A DNA stretch of 64,000 nucleotides. Origin: Asaia siamensis. Lineage in GTDB: Bacteria; Pseudomonadota; Alphaproteobacteria; Acetobacterales; Acetobacteraceae. Below the pieces are notes generated by a model. The model was not told where the DNA came from. It ran no database searches and saw nothing but the letters and a program-made list of their open reading frames with translations. The position numbers and the translations under genes are program-made. Below, piece after piece: positions 20,990 to 29,749 of the stretch (its first letter is position 1; every line of letters starts with the position of its first letter). The stretch is taken from contig NZ_BMCH01000002.1 of the NCBI RefSeq assembly GCF_014635085.1, positions 450,715 to 514,714 of the forward strand, given 5' to 3'.

Positions 20990-21529
20990 TTAGCTTTCTT
21001 CATGCTTTTTGGGGAGAGGGTTTGCACTCGCCATTCCCCCGTTCACGCCACAAAGCAATGTGAGATCGCCGCGAATGCAGCGCAGGGCCGTGCGTATGAC
21101 CGCCACGGCATCGGCATGGAAGGCATCGAGTGTCAGACACCAGCCGCCCGTCAGCGGGTCGATAGTCTTTTCCGGCAGGCGCTGGATGGGAGTGTTTTGC
21201 CCCAGTTCGACCCGCAGGACGATGGCGGCTTCAGGCAGATAGGGCATCTGCACGATGCCCAGCCCACGTACTTCAATCAGCCCTGCGAGAGCGGGGGCCG
21301 GGCGGGCTATGGTCTGCTGCAGCACGATCTGATCGTCGCCTACAAGGGCGAAGCTGGACTCGACAAGGCGCAACAGAAGGCTCGACTTGCCAGAGCCGGA
21401 CGCTCCGGTAAGCAGCACGCCAAGTCCTTCCCAGCTGGCGCAGGAGGCGTGAAGAGACCGGCCCGTAATGGGAGCCTCCGCGCATAAGCGATGGGCAGTT
21501 TCAGGAATGTGCGATATGCTCCGGCTCAT
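20990..21529 (-). CDS. hprK: HPr kinase/phosphorylase, short alphaproteobacterial form
   Basis: 179 residues, containing only the kinase domain found in alphaproteobacteria, not the 300-residue Gram-positive form. It has HASCASWEGLGVLLTGASGSGKSSL with Walker A at 42-49, and IEVRGLGIVQMPYL, the HprK signature. It phosphorylates and dephosphorylates Ser51 of HPr according to energy state. It heads the run hprK-rapZ-EIIA-HPr-EI. Its ATG shares bases with the divergent Rid-like ATG (CATG at 21527-21530), leaving no intergenic room for a promoter. Confidence 0.92.
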   Translation of the reverse strand: MSRSISHIPETAHRLCAEAPITGRSLHASCASWEGLGVLLTGASGSGKSSLLLRLVESSFALVGDDQIVLQQTIARPAPALAGLIEVRGLGIVQMPYLPEAAIVLRVELGQNTPIQRLPEKTIDPLTGGWCLTLDAFHADAVAVIRTALRCIRGDLTLLCGVNGGMASANPLPKKHEES

Positions 21530-21872
21530 GCACGATCATTTCTCCTCTTCTTCCCGTCCTGTCCTGCAGGACAGCGTGACTGTCTATGGTGTGACAGGAC
21601 TTGGCGCCGATGGACAGGTGCCTGACAGCTTGATCGAGGAATGCCAGAACGCGCTGGCCCGCATACGGGAAATTCTTGCCACCAACGGTCTGCTACCCGA
21701 AGACATTACCCATCTGGCTTACATGATTCCCGATAGCAGCATCTTCGTCTCGTGCCAGCGGATCATCGCCGAAGCCCTCGGCCCCGCCCGGCCCGCCATG
21801 ACGCTGCGCCTCAAACCCCGTTTTGACGTGCCGGGGCAGAGGCTGGAGTTCAATTTCATCGCTGCGCCGTGA
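21516..21872 (+). CDS. RidA/YjgF-family protein
   Basis: About 118 residues. The chorismate-mutase-like fold of the Rid family is suggested by ALARIREILATNGLLPEDITHLAYMIPD, RPAMTLRLKPRFDVPGQRLEFNFIAA. Rid proteins deaminate reactive enamine/imine intermediates; the key arginine near the C-terminus of RidA is not obvious here, so catalytic activity is uncertain. ATG 21516 has AGGA 9 bases upstream; ATG 21528 is the alternative and overlaps the hprK start codon. A 16-bp perfect palindrome sits in its early coding region (21559-21574). Confidence 0.68.
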   Translation: MLRLMHDHFSSSSRPVLQDSVTVYGVTGLGADGQVPDSLIEECQNALARIREILATNGLLPEDITHLAYMIPDSSIFVSCQRIIAEALGPARPAMTLRLKPRFDVPGQRLEFNFIAAP

Positions 21873-22118
21873 CCGAAGGTTCTGGGAGAGCGTAATATAT
21901 AGTGGTTGAAATCAGGCAAGATACTGGAAGCATAATCCGCTATCTATCTATTTTTTATCAATAGATAGTGGATATATATTCCGACGAGAATTCTAGTCTC
22001 AAATAAATGATCTCATGATCATTTATCTTTCTTCCAGCGCGGCATGACTCTCTGGGGCCTTTTTTCTGAGCCGCTTTGCGAGAGGCTGCCTCGATGGGCA
22101 ACCTCTCGGTGGAAAAGA
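21873..22118. other. AT-rich intergenic island with two strong dyads
   Basis: Base composition drops sharply against its surroundings. An imperfect dyad at 21935-21973 (ATCCGCTATCTAT against ATAGATAGTGGAT) is followed by a perfect 10-bp dyad with a 4-base loop at 22003-22026 (ATAAATGATC, TCAT, GATCATTTAT). Both lie between the 3' ends of the Rid-like and M61 genes. No gene is evident; convergent termination or a foreign remnant are possible explanations. Confidence 0.55.
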
Positions 22119-24122
22119 TCAGTGACGCGCTGAATACAGCGTTGTCAGGCGATCCGGGGTGTTCGGGATGCGCTCGAGATGGGGCGAGCGCAGACCGTCA
22201 TAGTAAGGGATCGAGACGGTGCGGAAATGCGTGTCGGTCTTGATCAGCAGCGTGATGGGCTTCTTGTCCGTCTTGGCGGTTTTCACCGCGTCGATCAGAC
22301 CTTCCGGCGTAAAGGCGTCACCGTTGACGGCCACGATCACGTCATGAATGGCAAGGCCAGCCTTGTAGGCCGGGCTGTCCCAGGCCACCGTGCCCAGAGC
22401 GCCGTTCTTCGGGTTGATCATCAGGCCCAGTGAGAAGCGCAGGCCAAGGCGGTGGTAGTTCTTGCCGCTTTGCTCGCCGAAATCGTTTTCCTTGTCGGTA
22501 TAGACCAGCTTGTAGCCAGAGGCTTCGAGGCCGTTCAGGGGCGCGCGCTTCTGTACGGTGCTGATGCGCTCATGCAGGAACTTGGCCCAGTCATAGGGCA
22601 CAACCTTGTTGAGGGTTAGAACCACGTCATCGAACGTATAGGTGCTGACAATGATGCTGCCATCATTGGTGCCGAAAAACGCCTTGGCGAAATCATCGAG
22701 TGATTTCGTGTCATGCGAGAGCTTGCGGATCATCATGTCGGCGTCGAGCCAGACCAACTGACCCTCGACATAGTAATCTTCCGAACGCTGGAAATCGCGC
22801 CATGAGAGTGGCGAACGCTGCGCGATGATCGGATCATTGGTCGTGTCGGCCACCGGGCGCCAGGTGCGGCCCGACTGGGCGTCATAGGTGGCAGCCATGA
22901 GGGCGAGGGAGTCGAAACCCTGTTCCTTGCTGACGAGGCCCGAACGTGCGGCAAGAATATTGCCCCAGAACTCGGTCTGGCCCTCATAGACCCAGAGCAG
23001 CGAGCCGCGCTGCGGGGCATTGAAGGTGGCACCATACAGATCAGCCGGGCGGCGATACTTGCCGTTCCAGGAATGGGTGTATTCATGCGCCAGCAGATCG
23101 CGCTGCGGGAAGGAATGCTTCCAGTCCGTGAAATAGTCTTCGCTCACGCTGTCTTCGCTCGACTGGTGATGCTCAAGGCCGATGCGACCCAGCTCATCAG
23201 TCAGCGCCATCAGGAAGTCGTAATGCGCGTAATGCTGCGAGCCAAAGGTCAGCAGTGCCTGGGTGACCAGATTGCGGTGAATCTGCAATTCGGCATCGTC
23301 ATAGGCCAGGTCACCCGGCTTGTCGGCCACCATGTTAAGCGTGACCGGCACGCCGCCCGGGGCATTCAGCGTAACCTTCTTGAAATAGGCGCCTGCGAAG
23401 ATCGGGGAATCGACCAGCGTGTTGAAGGGCACGGTGCCGAAGGTCAGGGTGTCGCCCGTGGCAGCGCCCACGGGGCGGAGCGCGGTGGCGGCCTGCCAGC
23501 CATGCGGCAGCTTCACGCTGGCCTGAACGGGAATGTCGCGCGAGTAATAGCCAGCCGGATAAAGCGACACCTCGTTCCACTGCACGTTCACGATATGGGG
23601 CGTCATGACGACACGGCCCTCATTGTCGCTCACGGGCGAGAGCAGCTTGAAATCGACATCGATCTGGGTCTGCGCCTTGGTGACGGGCACATGAAAGGCG
23701 AACACATCGACCGGATCGCGCAGCCAGGTGAGAGGCTTGCCCTCAGAGCTGATGGTCAGCCCGCCAAGCTGGGTGATCGTGCCTTCAGGCGCGTGACCGC
23801 CCGGGATCCATTTCGGATAAAGCAGCACCAGCTCACCCGCTTCGCGTGCCGATTGCGGCACGGGCAGCGTCTCATGCATGGTCATGACATGATGGTCGAG
23901 ATCGGTCGCATCGACGCTCAGCTTGAGCGTGCCGGGAAAAGCGACATCCTTGGCCTGAGGCAGCGGCGAGGGAAGGGGCGCGGCTTCGGGCTGGGGCTGG
24001 GCGGCCAGTGCAGGCAGAACGCGCGTGCCAAGCAGCAGGACGGTCAGAAACGTACCGGCGCGGAAAAGACGGATGGTCAAGCAGGGATACTCCGGGAAAG
24101 GGCTGCAGCTGAAACGGTTCAT
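22119..24122 (-). CDS. M61-family (glycyl aminopeptidase-like) metallopeptidase with PDZ domain
   Basis: About 667 residues, exported. It has an N-terminal M61 beta domain, the zinc motif HEYTH (about 346-350 from this start) followed by VYEGQTEFWG supplying the third ligand, and a C-terminal PDZ domain (GLAIHDVIVAVNGDAFTPEGLIDAV). M61 enzymes are periplasmic aminopeptidases with preference for Gly/Ala. The start is uncertain: ATG 24122 lacks a ribosome site, while a TTG at 24080 has GGAG 9 bases upstream and would give a cleaner signal peptide (MTIRLFRAGTFLTVLLLG). It is followed upstream on the same strand by putA. Confidence 0.9.
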   Translation of the reverse strand: MNRFSCSPFPEYPCLTIRLFRAGTFLTVLLLGTRVLPALAAQPQPEAAPLPSPLPQAKDVAFPGTLKLSVDATDLDHHVMTMHETLPVPQSAREAGELVLLYPKWIPGGHAPEGTITQLGGLTISSEGKPLTWLRDPVDVFAFHVPVTKAQTQIDVDFKLLSPVSDNEGRVVMTPHIVNVQWNEVSLYPAGYYSRDIPVQASVKLPHGWQAATALRPVGAATGDTLTFGTVPFNTLVDSPIFAGAYFKKVTLNAPGGVPVTLNMVADKPGDLAYDDAELQIHRNLVTQALLTFGSQHYAHYDFLMALTDELGRIGLEHHQSSEDSVSEDYFTDWKHSFPQRDLLAHEYTHSWNGKYRRPADLYGATFNAPQRGSLLWVYEGQTEFWGNILAARSGLVSKEQGFDSLALMAATYDAQSGRTWRPVADTTNDPIIAQRSPLSWRDFQRSEDYYVEGQLVWLDADMMIRKLSHDTKSLDDFAKAFFGTNDGSIIVSTYTFDDVVLTLNKVVPYDWAKFLHERISTVQKRAPLNGLEASGYKLVYTDKENDFGEQSGKNYHRLGLRFSLGLMINPKNGALGTVAWDSPAYKAGLAIHDVIVAVNGDAFTPEGLIDAVKTAKTDKKPITLLIKTDTHFRTVSIPYYDGLRSPHLERIPNTPDRLTTLYSARH

Positions 24123-24208
24123 TACCAAAATGGAAACTGTCTCTCGTGACAACCCATATTAAGGGTTTTATCGCAACTGCCTGCCCGCTTTCCCAACCGG
24201 CGCGCGCG

Positions 24209-27200
24209 TCACACCCGGGTTACAAGGGCAAGATCGGCGCCGATCGCGGCATGATTGGTGGTGACCACCGTCTCACTCAGCAGCCATTCGGGTCGCACAG
24301 TGTCGAGGTCATAAACCGGCACCACCATGCCTTCACGCGCTGTGATGGTGAGCGCTGCCTGTTCAGCACTTTCCGCGCCGCGCTGGATCAGCATCACATC
24401 GCATTCCGGCAAGGCGCCCGGATTGACGCGGGTGATCAGATTGGCGAGCTGACGTGAGACCTGACGCAGCCATTCCACCGCTGGATCAGGCGCCAGAACC
24501 AGCACGGTATTGCCCGTGCCAAGGGCAAGGCCGACCGCGTGCAGCAAGGCAGGCCAGCTTTCACAGGCACAAAGCACGACGCCTTTAGGACGCAGGCTGT
24601 AGCGATTCGTCTCACCCGTGGGGGCGGGCAGATCCAGGCTGAGGCCGCAAAGCCCGTGGGCGATAACGGCGCGCACCTTGCGGGCCGAAGGCGGGTCTCG
24701 TGGTTCGAGAAAGGCCAGAAAGGCCCGCGCTGCTGAAGGCACGGGGGTTTCTGTGGTGGGGGCAAGCGGGCAGGGCGCACCATGCATCAGCCGTGGCATG
24801 AAAAGCGGCCCGCCAAGCTTCGGCCCCGAGCCGGAAAGACCACGCCCTCCGAAGGGCTGCATTCCCACGCTTGCCCCGATCATCGAGCGATTGACGTAGA
24901 TATTCCCCGCACGGCTGCGGGAAGTGGCGCGTTCGAGCGTCTCATGCAGGCGGCTCTGCACACCGAAGGTCATCGCATAGCCGGTCGCGTTCAGCGCATC
25001 GATCACCCCGTCGAGCTCATGACGGGCATAGCGTCTGATATGCAGAACAGGGCCGAACACCTCGAGACCGATATCGGCCACGCGTCCGATTTCGATCAGG
25101 GTGGGCGCCACGAAATGACCGTTCAGCGTTTCGGCCTGCAGATCTGGTTGCCAGACGCGATAGCCTGCCCGTCTCATGCGGTCGATATGCGCTTCGATGC
25201 GTATGCGGGCACCCGCCGAGATAACGGGCCCCATATCGCAGCGCAGCTGATCGGGCGCGCCGACATGACGTGCGCTGATGGCTGCCTTGAGCGCCTCTAT
25301 CAGCGCATCGGCGCCCTCTTCCTGCACCAGAAGCACACGCAACGAGGCGCTGCGTTGGCCTGCGCTGTCGAAAGCCGACGCGAGAATATCGGGAATGACC
25401 TGCTGGGGCGATAGCGTGCTGTCAACCAGCATGGCATTCTGTCCGCTCGTATCGGCCAGAAGGGGCACGGGCTGGCCCGTGCGCCCGGTGCGGCCAAGCA
25501 ATTCCCGGCTTATCGTCTTGGCCACGGCAGTCGAGCCGGTAAAGAGCACACCGTCTATGCGGGAATCCGCAACGAGAGAGGCGCCCACATTCCCTTCGCC
25601 CGGCAGAAGCTGGAGCGCGCGAGGGGGCAGGCCCGTCTGCAGAAACAGGGACACGACATGCGCGGCGATCAGCGGTGTTTCTTCCGCCGGTTTGGCAATC
25701 ACCACATTGCCCGCGGCAAGGGCGGCGGCAATCTGCCCGGTGAAGCTCGCAAGTGGGAAGTTCCAGGGGCTGATGCACAGGATCGTGCCGAGCGGGGCGC
25801 CGACCAGGCCTCTTTCGGAAAGGCTGCGAAGCTGGGCGCCGTAGTAGCGCAGATAGTCCACCGCCTCGCGCAATTCGTCAGAGGCATTGGTAATGGTCTT
25901 GCCTGCTTCGCGAACGAGCAGGTTCAGAAGAGCCGTCTGGTCCTGCTCAAGCGCGTCGGCCATCCGGTCGAGATGGGCAGCGCGATCTTCGGGTTCGGTG
26001 CGGCGCCAGATCTGATCGGTCTCGGCAGCGTTGAGCGCCGCATCGATATCGCGTGGTCTGGCGTAAAGCGCGATACCGACGCGATCGGCGTGAGCTGCCG
26101 GGTTGATGATCGCATGGGGCCGCCCCTCGGCCCGCGGCATGGTCGGTCCCATGGGCACGGCCTGACGAGGGTATGTCGTCCCGGGTAGACACTCTGCAAG
26201 CTGGGCAAGGGTGGCATCATTCGCGAGATCGGGAGCGGTGGCACTCTGCCGTTCGGGCATGGTCAGGTCGCAGGGCAGGGGAATATCCGCGTTCGGCATG
26301 CCGCGCGGCACAATGATACGTGCCTGAGCGACGGGGTCTGCAATCAGGGCATCGAGCGTGACGAGCCTGTCATAGGCCTGATTGAGAAACGAGGAGGCAG
26401 AGCCTGCCTCGATCAAGCGACGCACAAGAAACGAGGCAAGGCGGCTGTCCGGGCCGATGGGGGTGAGGATCCGACAGGCAATACCGGCCTGACGGGGGTG
26501 CACCAGCGGCGCCAGAAGCGTTTCGCCCATGCCGTGTCGGCAGCCGAATTCGTAGAGACCCGGCGTCCATGGCCCGGCGATTGCCTGAATGGTCGCGATG
26601 CTGCGCGCGTTATGGGTGGCGAATTGCGGATAAAGCGCTTCAGGCGCCTCAAGCGCTCGTTTCGCGCAGGCAATATAGCTGATGTCGCTATGACATTTGC
26701 GGGTGAAGACCGGATAGTCACGCGTCACCTGCGCCTGATTCTGCCGGATCTCATGGTCCCAATAGGCGCCCTTCACCAGTCTCAGCCCCACGCGTCGACC
26801 GGTTTCGGTGCCTGATGTGATGAGATGCTCGATGAGTGGCAGTGCCCGCTTGTCATAGGCCTGCACGGTAAAAGACAGACCGTCCCACCCCGCCAGATCG
26901 GGCAGGCGGCAGAGCCGGTCGAACAGGTCGAGACTGAGATCGAGCGTCTCGCTGGTTTCGGCATCGACAATCAGGAAAATATTGGCGGCCTTGGCCCGCG
27001 ACGCGAGGAGGGTCAGAAAAGGCAGCAATTCCTCCATGACCTGCGCGGTCTGGGACCGCTCGAAACGCGGATGCAGCGAGGAAAGTCTGAAAGAAAGGGA
27101 CGGGCGTTCGTATATGGTTTGCCCGCGTCCATGGCGCCCCAGCGTCTCGACCATGGACAGCGCTTCCTGGCGCGCCTGGTCGGCGTCTTCTGGCGCCCGC

Positions 27201-27820
27201 GCTGTTTCACGCAAGGGCGCATAGGCGTGAGAAAAGCCTTCCTGCTCGGCCTTGCGGCTGCGCCTGAGTCCCTGGACCAGCGTGTCTGCCAGTACGAACT
27301 GGGTGCCCATCATCGTGATGGCACGCTCGACCCCGTGCCGGATGAAAGGCGCGCCGCTTTTCAGGGCGAGGCTGCGCAAGCCGCCCGTCAGCGCGTGAAG
27401 GCGCGACGAAGTGGACATCGCCCAGCTCGCGGCACTGAGGAAAAAAGGATGGTTCTGTCCGCCCTGCTGCAGCCAGACGCCCTGTCCGATCTGGTCCCGT
27501 ATCAGCGCATCACGCGTGGCCGCATCGGGAATGCGAAGAAGGCTGCCGGCGAGTGTCAGCAGGGCCGTGCCTTCGGGGGAGGTAAGGGGAAATGCCTGCA
27601 CCATGGTCTCGACACCTTTGGTGCCGGCTCTCTCGCGCAGCCGAGTGGCCAGAAAGCGCGCCTGCTGGTCGATCTGCTCCAGATAGGGTTCGCCCAGTGT
27701 CGCAGAGACCAGAAGGGCCGCGAGGGCCTCGGCCTCTGGCAGGCGTGAGGCTCGCAGAATGGCCTCGCGCGAAGGGGATGGCGGCGCCACAGACGGCAGG
27801 AAACTGGAAAACGGTGTCAT
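24209..27820 (-). CDS. putA: Bifunctional proline dehydrogenase / P5C dehydrogenase PutA with altered aldehyde dehydrogenase active site
   Basis: 1203 residues. No ribbon-helix-helix DNA-binding domain is seen at the N-terminus. The FAD proline dehydrogenase barrel is intact: LRLVKGAYW, FTRKCHSDISYIACA, FATHNARS and the paired arginines in FLVRRLIEAG. An NAD-dependent aldehyde dehydrogenase domain follows (PWNFPLASFTGQ, FTGSTAVAKTI, EVFGPVLHI, GMQPFGGRGLSGSGP), then a C-terminal ALDH-superfamily-like domain as in type B PutA. The expected catalytic Cys in GQRC is Ser824 (codon 25349-25351) and the general-base Glu of AETGG is Asp790 (25451-25453). Proline oxidation should work; conversion of P5C to glutamate is doubtful. 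Confidence 0.93.
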   Translation of the reverse strand: MTPFSSFLPSVAPPSPSREAILRASRLPEAEALAALLVSATLGEPYLEQIDQQARFLATRLRERAGTKGVETMVQAFPLTSPEGTALLTLAGSLLRIPDAATRDALIRDQIGQGVWLQQGGQNHPFFLSAASWAMSTSSRLHALTGGLRSLALKSGAPFIRHGVERAITMMGTQFVLADTLVQGLRRSRKAEQEGFSHAYAPLRETARAPEDADQARQEALSMVETLGRHGRGQTIYERPSLSFRLSSLHPRFERSQTAQVMEELLPFLTLLASRAKAANIFLIVDAETSETLDLSLDLFDRLCRLPDLAGWDGLSFTVQAYDKRALPLIEHLITSGTETGRRVGLRLVKGAYWDHEIRQNQAQVTRDYPVFTRKCHSDISYIACAKRALEAPEALYPQFATHNARSIATIQAIAGPWTPGLYEFGCRHGMGETLLAPLVHPRQAGIACRILTPIGPDSRLASFLVRRLIEAGSASSFLNQAYDRLVTLDALIADPVAQARIIVPRGMPNADIPLPCDLTMPERQSATAPDLANDATLAQLAECLPGTTYPRQAVPMGPTMPRAEGRPHAIINPAAHADRVGIALYARPRDIDAALNAAETDQIWRRTEPEDRAAHLDRMADALEQDQTALLNLLVREAGKTITNASDELREAVDYLRYYGAQLRSLSERGLVGAPLGTILCISPWNFPLASFTGQIAAALAAGNVVIAKPAEETPLIAAHVVSLFLQTGLPPRALQLLPGEGNVGASLVADSRIDGVLFTGSTAVAKTISRELLGRTGRTGQPVPLLADTSGQNAMLVDSTLSPQQVIPDILASAFDSAGQRSASLRVLLVQEEGADALIEALKAAISARHVGAPDQLRCDMGPVISAGARIRIEAHIDRMRRAGYRVWQPDLQAETLNGHFVAPTLIEIGRVADIGLEVFGPVLHIRRYARHELDGVIDALNATGYAMTFGVQSRLHETLERATSRSRAGNIYVNRSMIGASVGMQPFGGRGLSGSGPKLGGPLFMPRLMHGAPCPLAPTTETPVPSAARAFLAFLEPRDPPSARKVRAVIAHGLCGLSLDLPAPTGETNRYSLRPKGVVLCACESWPALLHAVGLALGTGNTVLVLAPDPAVEWLRQVSRQLANLITRVNPGALPECDVMLIQRGAESAEQAALTITAREGMVVPVYDLDTVRPEWLLSETVVTTNHAAIGADLALVTRV

Positions 27821-27960
27821 GCTGTCTCAGTCACGCAGGAAACCCAAAAAGACAGACTAGGCGAGGCCCCGTGTCACGAAAACCCTCCGGACGGGGTTCG
27901 GGTCGTTACGTATGAGTCATGCTGCATGGCGCGACGGGCAATGAAGGGTGATGCAGGTGT

Positions 27961-27985
27961 AAAAAAGGGGCCGTCCAGCCCCTTC
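27961..27985 (-). terminator. Rho-independent terminator of the monooxygenase gene
   Basis: On the minus strand AAGGGG pairs with CCCCTT around an 8-base loop and runs straight into six T residues. It lies about 30 bp beyond the stop of the small monooxygenase gene and upstream of putA, so it insulates putA. Confidence 0.82.
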
Positions 27986-28014
27986 TTCTGTTCCGAAGCG
28001 CCGGAGCGGAGCAC

Positions 28015-28317
28015 TCAGGGATGCTGGCGCGTGAAGAAGCGCACATTGCGTTCCTCGATCCTGAGATCGCGCAGGGCTGCCGCGAATTTCTCGAAATGGG
28101 GTGTCTTGAGATGGGCGTCGAAAGCCGGGCGCCCCGTATAGACTTCATGTAGGACAATGATGTCCGAAGCATCCTGCTGGGTCAGTACATCGAAGGTCAG
28201 GCATCCTTCTTCGTCGGCCAGCGAGCGGTCGCTGTCATAACGGCAGATTTCCAGGAAGGCGTCGAAGCTCTCGGCGGGGGCAGCAAACTCTGCGATGACC
28301 GTGAAATGCTGTGACAT
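28015..28317 (-). CDS. Antibiotic biosynthesis monooxygenase (ABM) domain protein
   Basis: 100 residues forming the dimeric alpha+beta barrel of the ABM/quinol monooxygenase family: FTVIAEFAAPAESFDAFLEICR, DEEGCLTFDVL, LHEVYTGRPAFDAHLKTPHFEKF. Relatives include YgiN-type quinol monooxygenases and autoinducer-degrading LsrG-like proteins. ATG 28317 is chosen over an in-frame extension to 28428 because the domain begins there and AAAGGGA precedes it. It diverges from the glycine riboswitch, about 70 bp away. Confidence 0.82.
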   Translation of the reverse strand: MSQHFTVIAEFAAPAESFDAFLEICRYDSDRSLADEEGCLTFDVLTQQDASDIIVLHEVYTGRPAFDAHLKTPHFEKFAAALRDLRIEERNVRFFTRQHP

Positions 28318-28387
28318 GACTTGAAATCCCTTTCGTTTACAGAATTGACTTTTCAGCCCTAATTCTGCGAAGAGTAAACACCGATTC

Positions 28388-28546
28388 ACGGGAGAGACCG
28401 GACACTTTTTCCGGCGCCGAAGGAGCAACCGCCCCGGAAACTCTCAGGCAAAAGGACCGCGATCGGCTGGAACTTCTGGAGAGAGGCACCTTGATGAGGT
28501 GTCCGCCGACGGGATAGCGATCTCAGGCAAAGGCGACAGAAGGGGC
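28388..28546 (+). promoter_or_regulatory. Tandem glycine riboswitch (gcvT element)
   Basis: Two consecutive aptamers with the conserved core are visible. The first has GGGAGAGACC, CGCCGAAGGAGCAA and CTCTCAGGCAAAAGGACCG; the second has CTGGAGAGAGGCACC, CGCCGACGGGATAGCG and TCTCAGGCAAAGGCGACAGA. Placed 42 bp before the gcvT ATG and in the same direction, it should switch on the glycine cleavage genes when glycine is abundant. Confidence 0.95.
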
Positions 28547-28587
28547 GACGATTTTTCTCGTTTCCTGCCTCCGGGGGATTCTGCCCT

Positions 28588-29721
28588 ATGTCCGACGCGC
28601 TTCTTCTCACGCCGCTGAATGCCCTCCATCTTGAACTGGGCGCCCGTATGGTGCCGTTCGCGGGCTATTCCATGCCCCTGCAATATCCGGCCGGATTGAT
28701 GGCCGAGCATCTGCACACGCGAGGCAAGGCCGGTCTTTTCGATGTGTCCCATATGGGCCAGCTTCGCGTTACGCCCCGTACAGGCACGCTTGAAGACGCC
28801 GCTCTGGCGCTTGAATCCCTCATTCCTGTCGATCTGGCCGGGCTCGGTGCCAACCGTCAGCGTTACGGGTTTCTGACCAATGAAAAGGGCGGCATTCGCG
28901 ATGATCTGATGGTCGCCAATATGGGCGACTGGCTGTTCGTGGTCGTCAATGCCTCCTGCAAGGAAGCCGACACCGCGCTGATGCAGGCAGCCCTTGGTGA
29001 CCGTATCGTGATCGAGCCTCAGGCCGATCGCGCGCTTCTTGCCCTGCAGGGGCCAGAAGCCGTGCATGTTCTGGCCGATCTCTGCCCGCAGGCCGAAGCG
29101 ATGCGCTTCATGGATGCGATCGAGGCGGATGTGGATGGCGTGCGCTGCACGGTCACGCGCTCGGGCTATACGGGCGAAGACGGTTTCGAGATCGGCATTC
29201 CCGCCGAGCATGCCGAGCAGATCGCCCGCGCGCTTCTGGCTGATGAGCGCGTGTTGCCGATCGGGTTGGGTGCCCGTGACAGCCTGCGTCTCGAAGCGGG
29301 TCTGTGCCTTTATGGCAATGACCTTGACGAGACCACGACCCCGGTTGAGGCCGCGCTGACCTGGGCCATGCAGAAGAGCCGCCGTGAGGGCGGCGCCCGT
29401 GCCGGTGGCTATCCGGGTGCCGAAATCATCATGGCGCAGGCCCGCGATGGCGTCTCGCGTCTGCGCGTCGGTCTGGCGGCTGAAGGCCGTGCGCCGGTTC
29501 GCGGCGGTACCGAGCTTTTTGCCGATGCCGAAGGCACGCAGAAGGTTGGCGTGGTCACATCGGGCGCTTTTGGTCCAAGCGTGAGCGCTCCCGTGGCCAT
29601 GGGCTATGTCGCCACCGGCCATTCTGCGATCGGCACGGTTCTTTACGGTGCGCTGCGCGGCAAGTTTGTGCCGGTGCAGGTCCGCGCCCTGCCTTTCGTT
29701 CCCCCCGGTTTCAAACGCTGA
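28588..29721 (+). CDS. gcvT: Aminomethyltransferase (glycine cleavage T protein)
   Basis: 377 residues. The start ARMVPFAGYSMPLQYPAG is typical; GLFDVSHMGQLRV, RYGFLTNEKGGIRDDLMV, TRSGYTGEDGFEI and GLGARDSLRLEAGLCLYGNDLDE are T-protein blocks. It transfers the methylene group from the aminomethyl-lipoyl H protein to tetrahydrofolate and releases ammonia. It is the first gene behind the tandem glycine riboswitch and is followed 28 bp later by gcvH. Confidence 0.95.
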   Translation: MSDALLLTPLNALHLELGARMVPFAGYSMPLQYPAGLMAEHLHTRGKAGLFDVSHMGQLRVTPRTGTLEDAALALESLIPVDLAGLGANRQRYGFLTNEKGGIRDDLMVANMGDWLFVVVNASCKEADTALMQAALGDRIVIEPQADRALLALQGPEAVHVLADLCPQAEAMRFMDAIEADVDGVRCTVTRSGYTGEDGFEIGIPAEHAEQIARALLADERVLPIGLGARDSLRLEAGLCLYGNDLDETTTPVEAALTWAMQKSRREGGARAGGYPGAEIIMAQARDGVSRLRVGLAAEGRAPVRGGTELFADAEGTQKVGVVTSGAFGPSVSAPVAMGYVATGHSAIGTVLYGALRGKFVPVQVRALPFVPPGFKR

Positions 29722-29749
29722 AAACCGTCTCACAGAGAAAGATGTCATC

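Noticed and set aside
24209..27820. PutA as a frameshifted or truncated pseudogene because of the lost catalytic residues.
   Set aside because: The frame is continuous over 1203 codons with all other domain motifs preserved, so it is treated as an expressed gene with substitutions.
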